Of a stretch of DNA of 64,000 nt, positions 29,685-37,089 are shown piece by piece. The translations under genes were made by a program, and so were the position numbers. Under the pieces are notes generated by a model. It made no database searches. It saw only the letters and a list, made by a program, of their open reading frames with translations, and had not been told where the DNA came from. Positions within the stretch are counted from its first letter, which is position 1. The number at the start of each line of letters is the position of its first letter. Source of the DNA: Altererythrobacter sp. Root672 (GTDB lineage Bacteria > Pseudomonadota > Alphaproteobacteria > Sphingomonadales > Sphingomonadaceae); NCBI RefSeq assembly GCF_001427865.1, contig NZ_LMHH01000003.1:186256-250255 (forward strand), in the 5' to 3' direction.

Positions 29685-30068
29685 TCAGATCTTGCGCAGG
29701 CGCGCCGGGTTCGGTTCGCTGAACGACGGTGCGGCATGGGTGCGCGTGAAGCGCGGCGCATCGTAGTCTGCCGCGTCGCTAGCCTGAGCCGGAGCGCGCA
29801 CTACCAGGGGATCGACTTCGTCGACGAACGCGATGCCGAAGCGGTTGTCCTGCTTCCACGCGACCGAGCCTTCGACCCAGCCGACGTTGCGCAATTCGAC
29901 CGAGACCAGCGACCCGCGCATCACCTTCACGTCGCCTTCGGCCATCATGCCGCCGGCTGAGAGGTTGCGGACCTTGACCCGATGCACGAGATCCTGCCCG
30001 TCGACCCTCAGTTGGGCGAGCAGGAACAGGCTGTCACGGTTGACCTGGCGAGTGTCGATGTTGCTCAT
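29685..30068 (-). CDS. PilZ domain protein (127 aa)
   Basis: PilZ domains bind cyclic di-GMP. The N-terminal arginine motif is seen as RQVNRDSLFLLAQL and the (D/N)xSxxG motif as VRNLSAGGMM, with strands GSLVSVELRNVGWVEGSVAW and FGIAFVDEVDP after them. The C-terminal 35 residues are Pro/Ala-rich and probably disordered. The first motif has only RxxxR-like spacing (R7, R11), so binding should be intact. Its partner is unknown; a single-gene unit. Confidence 0.85.
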   Translation of the reverse strand: MSNIDTRQVNRDSLFLLAQLRVDGQDLVHRVKVRNLSAGGMMAEGDVKVMRGSLVSVELRNVGWVEGSVAWKQDNRFGIAFVDEVDPLVVRAPAQASDAADYDAPRFTRTHAAPSFSEPNPARLRKI

Positions 30069-30230
30069 CGTTTGAGGCGTTTCCGAAGTTCCGATTCGCG
30101 CAGGGCTGCCTCCAGAACGGCCGGCCTACCCGCGCTTCATAAGTCGGAGTTCTATCGCAATTCGTAGCTAATGAAGCGTAAATGCGAGACGACAATCACA
30201 GGCCTGTCCCAAACCGGGCCAGTCTTGCGA

Positions 30231-30689
30231 TCAATCGTCGCGAGAGATTTTCTCGCGACGCTCATGAGCCTGCTGCGCTTCGACGGTCATGGTGGCGATC
30301 GGGCGGGCGATCAGGCGATTGATGCCGATCGGTTCCCCGGTGACTTCGCACCAGCCGTATTCGCCTTCATCGATGCGGCGCAGGGCCGAATCGATCTTGG
30401 CGATGAGCTTGCGCTGCCTGTCGCGTGTGCGCAGTTCGATGCCCCAGTCGGTTTCGCTGGAGGCGCGGTCGTTGAGGTCAGGCTCCCGAATCGGGCCGTC
30501 CTGAAGCAACTGCAGAGTCCCTTCTGCAGCGCTGAGAATCGACTTCTTCCATTCCAGCAACAGCACTCTGAAGTAATTCAGTTGCTGCCCCGACATGTAT
30601 TCTTCGTCATCGGAGGGCGCGTAGTCCCTGTCCAGAGCACGCTTGGCCTTGGCGAGAATGTCGATGTCGTCATTCGGAATCGACCCCAT
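30231..30689 (-). CDS. dksA: RNA polymerase-binding transcription factor DksA (152 aa)
   Basis: DksA enters the secondary channel of RNA polymerase and works with ppGpp. The coiled coil with its tip is visible (DWGIELRTRDRQRKLIAKID), preceded by YFRVLLLEWKKSIL. The zinc finger is reduced: only Cys in YGWCEVTGEPIG remains, with RPIATMTVEAQQAHE at the second pair position. This single-cysteine form is common in Alphaproteobacteria. Length and domain order are normal. Confidence 0.92.
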   Translation of the reverse strand: MGSIPNDDIDILAKAKRALDRDYAPSDDEEYMSGQQLNYFRVLLLEWKKSILSAAEGTLQLLQDGPIREPDLNDRASSETDWGIELRTRDRQRKLIAKIDSALRRIDEGEYGWCEVTGEPIGINRLIARPIATMTVEAQQAHERREKISRDD

Positions 30690-30986
30690 TCACGAACTCC
30701 GCAAGCAAGCCGTCTGAAAATTCGGCCTGATCCATGTCCTTGCGGCCACCCACGGATGTGGGCTTAGCAGGACTGGCGCGGCCTATAGTGGCAGCAGGAA
30801 TCCCACACAAGCCGCAATGCTGGGTCTAAACCCGGTCTAGTTAAGCGGGCGCTAAAAGCCGCGAATCCGGGTCCTGGGGGAGTACGTTAATAAACTTCCC
30901 GCCGCGTTAACCATTTCTTGACCACAAAGGCCCGAACATCCTGTGGCAGTCCGGGTAATCGCCCGGCACACAGGGGGGGTACGATC
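30690..30986. promoter_or_regulatory. intergenic region with a CtrA-like site
   Basis: No gene is seen here. TTAA-N7-TTGA at 30907-30921 is one base from the CtrA consensus TTAA-N7-TTAA and lies about 65 bases before the SEL1-like gene. A second AT-rich stretch TTAATAAACTT is just upstream. CtrA control of the SEL1-like gene is a guess. Confidence 0.25.
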
Positions 30987-31319
30987 ATGGAACTGACCAG
31001 GATCGAAGACTTCGCGAAGATACGGCCGGCCGACGAAACACGGGCCGACCTTCATATTGCCCGTTGCCTTGCTGCTGCTGCAGCGGGTGACACGGATGCC
31101 TGCTTCGACCTTGGGGTCGCATTCTCCACCGGAGCCGAAGGCGTCGCCTCCGACATGATCGAGGCGCACAAGTGGTTTAACCTCGCGGCAGTCGCCGGGC
31201 ATGAAGAAGCTGCCTGGAGCCGGGCGGACATCTCCGACGAAATGACCGCGCGCGAAATCGCCGAAGCTCAACGTCGCGCTCGCGAATGGCTCTCCGCCGA
31301 GGAACGCCGCGCCGCCTGA
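30987..31319 (+). CDS. SEL1-repeat-like small protein (110 aa)
   Basis: The stretch AAAGDTDACFDLGVAFSTGA, EGVASDMIEAHKWFNLAAVA and GHEEAAWSRADISDEM is one TPR-like SEL1 repeat (the A-x-K/H-W-x-x-x-A-A pattern) with flanking helices. SEL1 repeats mediate protein contacts. The ATG at 30987 has GGGGGGG about 7 bases upstream. No signal peptide. It is convergent with the NTF2-like gene at 31370. Confidence 0.7.
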   Translation: MELTRIEDFAKIRPADETRADLHIARCLAAAAAGDTDACFDLGVAFSTGAEGVASDMIEAHKWFNLAAVAGHEEAAWSRADISDEMTAREIAEAQRRAREWLSAEERRAA

Positions 31320-31369
31320 CGCCGGCCCTTCCCTGCCAGGTCGCGGCAGGGATTTAACAAAAGTTATAA

Positions 31370-31924
31370 TTACCAGGCGTCGCCGGTCTGTTCGTCGAAC
31401 GGCCGGTTATCGGCAGGCGGCGACTTGTAGGGCGGCCGCTGCGGCAAGGTCCGCTCTCCCTTCCAAGGAATCTGGTCGACCGCCGTCCACGCGTTGACGT
31501 GCAGGCGGTAGAACTTCCACCGCCCGTTGCGCTTCACCAGCCGGTCGTCCCGAGTGCCGATGCCGAACACGAAGTTGGTGTTGTAGTCGGCGTTCCACTG
31601 GATGATCTGGAAGAAGCAACGGACGCGCGCGCCTTCGGGCCTTGGGTCCATGATGAAGTGGTTCATCAGGTGTTGGCGCCCGTACCACCAGTGTTGCCGG
31701 TCGTACCAAAGCTTGCGTAAGTTCTCGCGGATTGCGGCATGGCCCTTCACCGTGCCTTGCCACAGGTGGTCGAACTCGGCGTCCTCGGCAAAGGTGTTGA
31801 TCGCCTGCTCTTCGTCGGCGAGGTCGATGCCCCAGGCGTAGCGGGCGAACAGCTCCTCGATCTCCGCGCGGTCATCGGCGGGCATGATCTCGGGCACGCC
31901 ATTGGGCCACGGATTCTCGGACAT
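31370..31924 (-). CDS. NTF2/SnoaL-like protein, candidate diarylpropane-type lyase (184 aa)
   Basis: DDRAEIEELFARYAWGIDLA, FAEDAEFDHLWQG, VKGHAAIRENLRKLWYDRQH and GRWKFYRLHVNAWTAVDQIP give a SnoaL_4/NTF2 fold with an unusually aromatic pocket (WYDRQHWWYGRQH). In sphingomonads the NTF2-like enzyme LdpA removes formaldehyde from lignin-derived diarylpropanes to give lignostilbene, which a carotenoid-oxygenase-type dioxygenase then cuts. Here the gene is divergent, 77 bases away, from exactly such a dioxygenase, with a shared palindrome between them. ATG 31924 has AAGGAGAG upstream. The LdpA-like role is inferred from fold and neighbour only. Confidence 0.72.
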   Translation of the reverse strand: MSENPWPNGVPEIMPADDRAEIEELFARYAWGIDLADEEQAINTFAEDAEFDHLWQGTVKGHAAIRENLRKLWYDRQHWWYGRQHLMNHFIMDPRPEGARVRCFFQIIQWNADYNTNFVFGIGTRDDRLVKRNGRWKFYRLHVNAWTAVDQIPWKGERTLPQRPPYKSPPADNRPFDEQTGDAW

Positions 31925-31969
31925 CTTGCTCTCCTTCAATGCGCTCTTGCCAAAGGTCGGTAGGCGCTG

Positions 31970-31989
31970 TTGTTATTGCTGAATAACAA
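31970..31989. promoter_or_regulatory. 20-bp palindrome, operator in a divergent promoter
   Basis: TTGTTATT-GCTG-AATAACAA, perfect 8-bp arms with a 4-base spacer, centred between the NTF2-like gene (start 31924) and the oxygenase gene (start 32002). The position, 12 bases before the oxygenase ATG, suits a repressor site. The arms contain GTTA and TAAC in the opposite order to the region I sites. Confidence 0.55.
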
Positions 31990-32001
31990 AGGACGAGAGA
32001 G

Positions 32002-33405
32002 ATGCCCGAGATTTTTCATCCCTATGCGAGCTTCGGTCACCAATCGAAGATGCCGATGCGCTTCGAGGCCGACGTCTACGAATGCGAAGTCGAGGGCGAG
32101 ATCCCGCCGGAGCTCGAGGGCGCCTATTTCCGCACCGGGGGTGACCGACAGTACCCGAGCCTGGAGGACGACATCATCCTCAATGGCGATGGCATGGCCT
32201 CGATGTTCCGCTTCGAGAACGGCCACGTCTCCTTCCGCAGCCGCTACGTCCAGACCGAGCGGCTGAAGCGCGAGCGCGAGGCCCGGCGGCGGCTCTATGG
32301 GCACTACCGCAACAAGTTCACCGACGACGAAGCGGTCTCCAACCTCCCCGAGCGCGACAACACCGGCAATACCTACGCCTTCAACCACCATGGCGAGCTG
32401 TTCATGCTGCGCGAGGATTCGCGGCCCTATCGGCTCGATCCGGAGACGCTCGACACGATCGAGGTCGGCCGCTTCGGCAACCTCGGCAGCACGGCGCTGA
32501 CCGCGCATCCTAAGATCGACCCCAAGACCGGCGAATGGTGGAGCTACGGCGTGTTTGCGCGCGGAGAGCCGACCACCGACGCCTCGCTCCACGTGTTCGA
32601 CAAGAGCGGCGCGCTGATCCGCGAGGAATGGTTCCACACCCCCTATCCCGGCCTAAGCCACGACTGGGGCGTGACGCGCGAGCACCTGGTGTTCCCGATC
32701 ATGCCGCTGACCGCCGACAACAAGCGGCTCCATGCGGGCGGGCAGTACTACCAGTACGATCCCGACCTGCCGTCAGCCTGGGGGATTATGCCGCGCAATG
32801 GCTCGGCTTCGGAGATGCGCTGGTTCCACATTCCCGGCATCGTCATGGGCCACGTGATGAACGCCTACACCGAGGGCTCGAAAGTCATCGTCGATACGCC
32901 GGTCAGCCCCGGCAACTGCTTCTGCTTCTTCAAGGACAAGCACGGCAACGTCCCGACGATGCCCGAGACGGTGACCCAGCTCACCCGCATCACCTTCGAT
33001 CTCTCGAAGCCCGATGCCGAAGCGGTGACGCTTGAGCCGATCCAGGGCGCCTATGGCGACATGCCGCGGATCGACGACCGCTTCGCGATGGAGAAGTACC
33101 GTGTGGGCTACCTCGCCTTCCGCGACTTCCCGCGCATGGGCCTGGCGCAGATCGACTGGGAGACCGGCGAGCTCAAGTTCCACGACCTCGACAAGGCCGC
33201 CGCGCAGGAACCGCTGTTCGTGCCACGCAGCCCGGACTCGCCCGAAGGCGACGGCTTCGTCCTCGCCGCGGTCGACCGTTTTGTGGAGAAGCGCACCGAC
33301 TTGCTGATCCTGGATGGCAACGACATCTCGCGCCCGCCGATCGCCACGATCAAGCTGCCGTTTGCCATGCCGATGGCGTTTCATGGGAGTTGGATGGCGG
33401 GGTAG
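32002..33405 (+). CDS. carotenoid-cleavage-like dioxygenase, second copy (467 aa)
   Basis: Same family as 8536-10023 and about as long as lignostilbene dioxygenases. The iron ligands are His169 (TAHPKID), His220 (LSHDWGV), His284 (GHVMNAY) and His461 (FHGSW). The phenol-binding Tyr is kept (Tyr102, HYRNKFTDD), but the Lys of lignostilbene dioxygenases is Arg137 (MLREDS), so the substrate grip differs from the first oxygenase. Cytoplasmic. A GGACGAGAGAG stretch precedes the ATG. The neighbouring NTF2-like gene and the palindrome suggest coordinated induction. Confidence 0.88.
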   Translation: MPEIFHPYASFGHQSKMPMRFEADVYECEVEGEIPPELEGAYFRTGGDRQYPSLEDDIILNGDGMASMFRFENGHVSFRSRYVQTERLKREREARRRLYGHYRNKFTDDEAVSNLPERDNTGNTYAFNHHGELFMLREDSRPYRLDPETLDTIEVGRFGNLGSTALTAHPKIDPKTGEWWSYGVFARGEPTTDASLHVFDKSGALIREEWFHTPYPGLSHDWGVTREHLVFPIMPLTADNKRLHAGGQYYQYDPDLPSAWGIMPRNGSASEMRWFHIPGIVMGHVMNAYTEGSKVIVDTPVSPGNCFCFFKDKHGNVPTMPETVTQLTRITFDLSKPDAEAVTLEPIQGAYGDMPRIDDRFAMEKYRVGYLAFRDFPRMGLAQIDWETGELKFHDLDKAAAQEPLFVPRSPDSPEGDGFVLAAVDRFVEKRTDLLILDGNDISRPPIATIKLPFAMPMAFHGSWMAG

Positions 33406-33422
33406 GTGAGCGCCTCGATCAA

Positions 33423-33552
33423 ATCCTCCCCGAGCTTGCTCGGGGAGGGGGACCGTTCGCGTAGCGAATGGTGGAGGGGCGTTGTGTTGTTCCGCCTACC
33501 CCTCCGTCAGCCCTGCGGGCTGCCACCTCCCCGAGACAAGCTCGGGGAGGAT
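33423..33552. repeat. palindromic repeat family R1, copy 3
   Basis: Same orientation as copy 1: ATCCTCCCCGAGCTTGCTCG at the left and CCCCGAGACAAGCTCGGGGA near the right end, with GAATGGTGGAGGGGC and GCCCTGCGGGCTGCC in between. It fills the gap between the second oxygenase and the esterase gene. Confidence 0.85.
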
Positions 33553-33563
33553 CTGGCGAAGAG

Positions 33564-34436
33564 CTACCGCGTAACCCGCTTCACAAACCCGGCCACCATT
33601 CGCCCGATCGACTTGAGCTCGGTGCCGATGCTTTGCGCCGGGCTCAGGTGGTTGTGGCCGGCGAGGTAGTGCATCTCCGGATAGGCCGCATGGGCGACGC
33701 CCCAGGCGCCGACGAACTGGGCGGCTTGGCGCTGGAAATCCTCGGGATCGAACTCCGACACCGTGACCATCAACGGGATCTCGGTGTTGATGAGGCCAGC
33801 CATGCATGACGCCGGGCCCCAGGCCTTGGGGTCGCCGCCATAGTAAGCCACATGGAACTGGTTGGGCGTGGCGCTGACGGTGTCGTAGATGCCCGACATC
33901 AGGATCGCCCCGGCGATGCCGCCGCCCGGCTCGGCATGGTGCGCCTTGTGCGCGACGTAGCTGGCGACGTGCGAGGCTCCGGCCGATTGGCCCGAGAGCA
34001 CGATCTTGTTCGGATCGCCGCCGTATTTCGCGACATTGGCCTTGAGCCAGCTCACCACCGCACCGAGGTCTTCGGGACCGGAGGGGAACTTGCTGGCGGG
34101 AGCGAGGCGATAGTTGATCGTCACCCCGATCATGCCCTGCTGCGCGGCGAAAGTGCCGATGTTGTCGTAGAACGGCGTTTCGGTGGAGCGCTTGTCGCCC
34201 ATCACGAACCCGCCGCCGTGGACATAGACCAGCACCGGGGCGCCGCTAACGCCTGGCTTGTGGAACAGGTCCAGCCGGTGGCGCTCGTGCTCGCCGTATT
34301 CGAGGTCGCGCTCCACCTGCACGTCGGGGTCCGTACCCGTCGCCATTGCGGCGAAGAGCTGCGTGGTGCCGCCGAGCATCTCGGGGGTCAGTTCCGCCCC
34401 AAGGCTCTGGAGACGTTCTCGCAAGTCGGGCGTCAT
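33564..34436 (-). CDS. alpha/beta hydrolase, hormone-sensitive-lipase type (290 aa)
   Basis: The HSL-type oxyanion motif HGGGF ([14 protein letters not shown]) and the nucleophile elbow GQSAGAS are clear; the acid is likely Asp in SEFDPED and the His is in [10 protein letters not shown]. Such enzymes hydrolyse carboxyl esters of small or aromatic acids. ATG 34436 overlaps the stop of the alcohol dehydrogenase gene (ATGA), so it is the third gene of an aldehyde dehydrogenase-alcohol dehydrogenase-hydrolase operon. The longer frame upstream is only a shadow. Confidence 0.85.
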   Translation of the reverse strand: MTPDLRERLQSLGAELTPEMLGGTTQLFAAMATGTDPDVQVERDLEYGEHERHRLDLFHKPGVSGAPVLVYVHGGGFVMGDKRSTETPFYDNIGTFAAQQGMIGVTINYRLAPASKFPSGPEDLGAVVSWLKANVAKYGGDPNKIVLSGQSAGASHVASYVAHKAHHAEPGGGIAGAILMSGIYDTVSATPNQFHVAYYGGDPKAWGPASCMAGLINTEIPLMVTVSEFDPEDFQRQAAQFVGAWGVAHAAYPEMHYLAGHNHLSPAQSIGTELKSIGRMVAGFVKRVTR

Positions 34437-35536
34437 GCCACTTCTCCTTCGATCAGCAAGACCGGCTTGATCACCCTGCCAGCATGCGCGTCTTCGAAAG
34501 CGCGGGCAATCTCGGTGAACGGGTAGAATGTCAGCAGCCGGTCGAATGGAAAGCGCCCCAGCTGCCAGAACTCGATCAGCATCGGGATGAAACTGCGCGG
34601 CTCGGCATCGCCGCCGAGCACGCCGCGCAGTGAGCGGCCGCCGCTCAGCATCGGGAACATCGCCGGGGCCCACTCGCCGCGCGGCGCAGTGACGAACGCG
34701 GCGGTGCCGCGCATCGCCAGACAGTCCATCGACGCATCGAAGACGTCCGGCGCGGTCGTGGTGTTGAGGCTGGCGTCGATCCCGCGGCCGGTGACGGCGC
34801 GGATCTTGGCGACCAGGTCCGGCTCGCCGCCGCGGAAGCAATCGGTGGCGCCGAGTTCGCGGGCCAGTTCCAGCCGCTCGTCCGAGAGGTCGACGGCGAT
34901 GATCCGCGTCGCGCCAACCAGTCGCGCGGCCATGATCGCCGAGAGGCCGACACCGCCGGTGCCGAACACCGCGATCGACTGGCCGGGAATGACTTCCAGC
35001 GACTCAAGCACGGCCCCCGCGCCAGTGATGATCCCGCAGCCGAGCGGGCCGAGCTTTTCGAGCGGCAGTTCCTTCGGCACCTTCACCGCGGTGCCCTGCG
35101 GCACGATAGCGTGGCTGGCGAAGCTCGACTGGCCGAAGAAGTGCGAGTGGATCGGGCCGGAGCCGCACGAGAGCGAGGTCGAACGGTCCATCCGCCCCCC
35201 GCCGAAGATGCGCGGCATCGCCGTGTCGCAATAGCTCGGGTAGCCGGCGAGGCACGAGGGGCATTGGCCGCAGGAGCTGCCCGACAGCACGACATGATCG
35301 CCGACCGCAAAGCCGCTGACGCCCTCGCCCAGCGCCTCGACCACGCCCGCGCCCTCGTGGCCGAGCACGATCGGCAGCGGCGAGAGGCGGCCGGAATGGG
35401 CGTGGAGATCGGTGTGGCAGATGCCGGTGGCGACCAGCCGCACGCGCATCTCGCCTGCACGCGGCTCGCCAAGATCGAGGGCTTCGAGCGCCGGCGCCGC
35501 AGCGCCTTCGCGGCTGACCGCGGCGGTGATCTTCAC
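34433..35536 (-). CDS. zinc-dependent alcohol dehydrogenase, aryl-alcohol type (367 aa)
   Basis: MDR family. Catalytic zinc ligands: Cys40 (GICHTD) and His60-Glu61 (GHEGAG). Structural zinc ligands: Cys89, Cys92, Cys95 and Cys103. Cofactor motif: [11 protein letters not shown] with an acidic residue after strand 2 (AVDLSDERL), so NAD is likely. It resembles aryl-alcohol dehydrogenases such as XylB. It would oxidise an aromatic or allylic alcohol to the aldehyde used by the upstream aldehyde dehydrogenase. GTG start overlaps that gene's stop as GTGA. Confidence 0.9.
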   Translation of the reverse strand: MKITAAVSREGAAAPALEALDLGEPRAGEMRVRLVATGICHTDLHAHSGRLSPLPIVLGHEGAGVVEALGEGVSGFAVGDHVVLSGSSCGQCPSCLAGYPSYCDTAMPRIFGGGRMDRSTSLSCGSGPIHSHFFGQSSFASHAIVPQGTAVKVPKELPLEKLGPLGCGIITGAGAVLESLEVIPGQSIAVFGTGGVGLSAIMAARLVGATRIIAVDLSDERLELARELGATDCFRGGEPDLVAKIRAVTGRGIDASLNTTTAPDVFDASMDCLAMRGTAAFVTAPRGEWAPAMFPMLSGGRSLRGVLGGDAEPRSFIPMLIEFWQLGRFPFDRLLTFYPFTEIARAFEDAHAGRVIKPVLLIEGEVA

Positions 35537-36999
35537 GCGCCGGGTTTCCCTAGATGATGGTCATCCTGGATGTCGGCCACCGCGCCATGTTGCGTCATCA
35601 GCGCCTTGCGGCGGACGAAGCGCAGGATCGACTCCAAGCCGGTGCGCGAGCCGCCGAGCCCGGAGAAGCCGAAGCTGTGCGTGCCGATCGAGCGCATCTT
35701 GCCGAAGGTCAGGAAGGTATCCTGCAGGAACACCGCCCCGGCATTGATTCGGCGGCCGATGGCCAGCGCCTCGTCCTCGCTCCCCGCGAGCACCGAGGCG
35801 GTGAGGCCGAACTGGGTGTCGTTGGCGAGGCGCACCGCTTCGTCGATGTCGGAGTAGGCCATGACCGGGACGCAGGGGCCGAAAGTCTCGTCCTGCATGA
35901 TCTTCATGTCGTGAGTCACGCCGGTCAGCACCGTCGGGCGCATGTAGAGACCGCCGTCGATAGCCTCGACTTCGCCGCCGGTCAGGACCTTGGCGCCCTT
36001 GGCCTTTGCGTCCTCGAGATGGCCCTTCACGATCTCCGCCTGGGGCGCGAAGGTGAACGGTCCGATGTGCCCGGCGCGGGGGTTGTCGGCGTTGAGGCGC
36101 ACGGCCTGGGCCTTCTCCACCAGCTTCTCGACGAAGGCGTCATGCACGCTCTCGTGCACGTAGACCCGCTCGGTCGAATAGCAGACCTGGCCCGTGGCAT
36201 AGACCGCGCCGCGCAGGACCGAGGTCGCCGCGCGTTCGAGGTCGGCGGTCTCGGTGACGATCGCGGGATCCTTGCCGCCGAGTTCGAGGAAGCACGGGAT
36301 CAGCCGCTCGGCGCAAGCCATGGCGACCTTGCGGCCCGTCGGCACGCTGCCGGTGAAGCAGACGAGGTCCGCCTGGTTGATGACCGCCTGGCCGATCTCG
36401 CCGGGACCGGTGACGTAGTCGAATACTGCCGCAAGCTCCGGCACGGCACGGACCGTCTCGAAGATCGCCTCGATCACGCGCGGGGTGACTTCGCTCGGCT
36501 TGAGCAATACCGCCGAGCCGGCGAACAGCGCCGGGATCGCGTCGAGCAGGGCCAGCATCAGCGGGGCGTTCCACGGACTGATCACCCCGACCAGCGAATA
36601 GGGGACAAGCTGGCTGCGGATCTCCACGTCGGGCATCACCGCCGAGCGGGTGTGGACCTCGTAGTTGCCGAGCGCCTTGGGCGCGTCTTCGATCCAGCCA
36701 CCGATATTGGCGAGGGTGATGAAGCCCTGGATGTAGGAGGTGTGGCAGCCGCCGGTATCGACCGCGTCCTGCTCTCCGATGTCGAGCGCGCGGGCCTTCA
36801 CTTCGCCGAGCCAGCGGGCCATCACGCCGATGCGCGCCTGGAGTGGGAGCGCGGCCCAGGCCTGCTGGTTCGCGCGCAGGCGGGCGGCTTTCTCCGCCAC
36901 TTGCGACGGACTCGACACCGCCAACTGGTAGTCCGCCTCGCCCGTGCGGGGATTGCGGACTGCAAGCATAGCTTCCTGCGCGGGAGCCGCTGACGCCAT
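35533..36999 (-). CDS. NAD-dependent aldehyde dehydrogenase (488 aa)
   Basis: Aldehyde dehydrogenase fold: GVISPWNAPLML, FTGSVPTGRKVA, LELGGKDPAIV with the general base Glu, YATGQVCYSTERVYV with the catalytic Cys, and ETFGPCVPVMAY. The C-terminal SFGFSGLGGSRTGLESILRF shows the usual end. It differs clearly from the aldehyde dehydrogenase at 23049 and may prefer benzaldehyde/vanillin-like substrates. ATG 36999 has AAGGAGAGG directly upstream. First gene of a three-gene operon with 4-base overlaps. Confidence 0.92.
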   Translation of the reverse strand: MASAAPAQEAMLAVRNPRTGEADYQLAVSSPSQVAEKAARLRANQQAWAALPLQARIGVMARWLGEVKARALDIGEQDAVDTGGCHTSYIQGFITLANIGGWIEDAPKALGNYEVHTRSAVMPDVEIRSQLVPYSLVGVISPWNAPLMLALLDAIPALFAGSAVLLKPSEVTPRVIEAIFETVRAVPELAAVFDYVTGPGEIGQAVINQADLVCFTGSVPTGRKVAMACAERLIPCFLELGGKDPAIVTETADLERAATSVLRGAVYATGQVCYSTERVYVHESVHDAFVEKLVEKAQAVRLNADNPRAGHIGPFTFAPQAEIVKGHLEDAKAKGAKVLTGGEVEAIDGGLYMRPTVLTGVTHDMKIMQDETFGPCVPVMAYSDIDEAVRLANDTQFGLTASVLAGSEDEALAIGRRINAGAVFLQDTFLTFGKMRSIGTHSFGFSGLGGSRTGLESILRFVRRKALMTQHGAVADIQDDHHLGKPGA

Positions 37000-37089
37000 T
37001 ACCTCTCCTTGTATTTTGTTATCGCTTTTCCACTGGGTAACGCCCCGCACCGGCCAGCGAAAGAGGCAATCCCCTTCCTGCCAGGTCCA

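Noticed and set aside
31355-31366. A fourth TAAC-N4-GTTA site
   Set aside because: It lies between the 3' ends of two convergent genes, where a promoter operator is not expected; kept only as a possible chance match.
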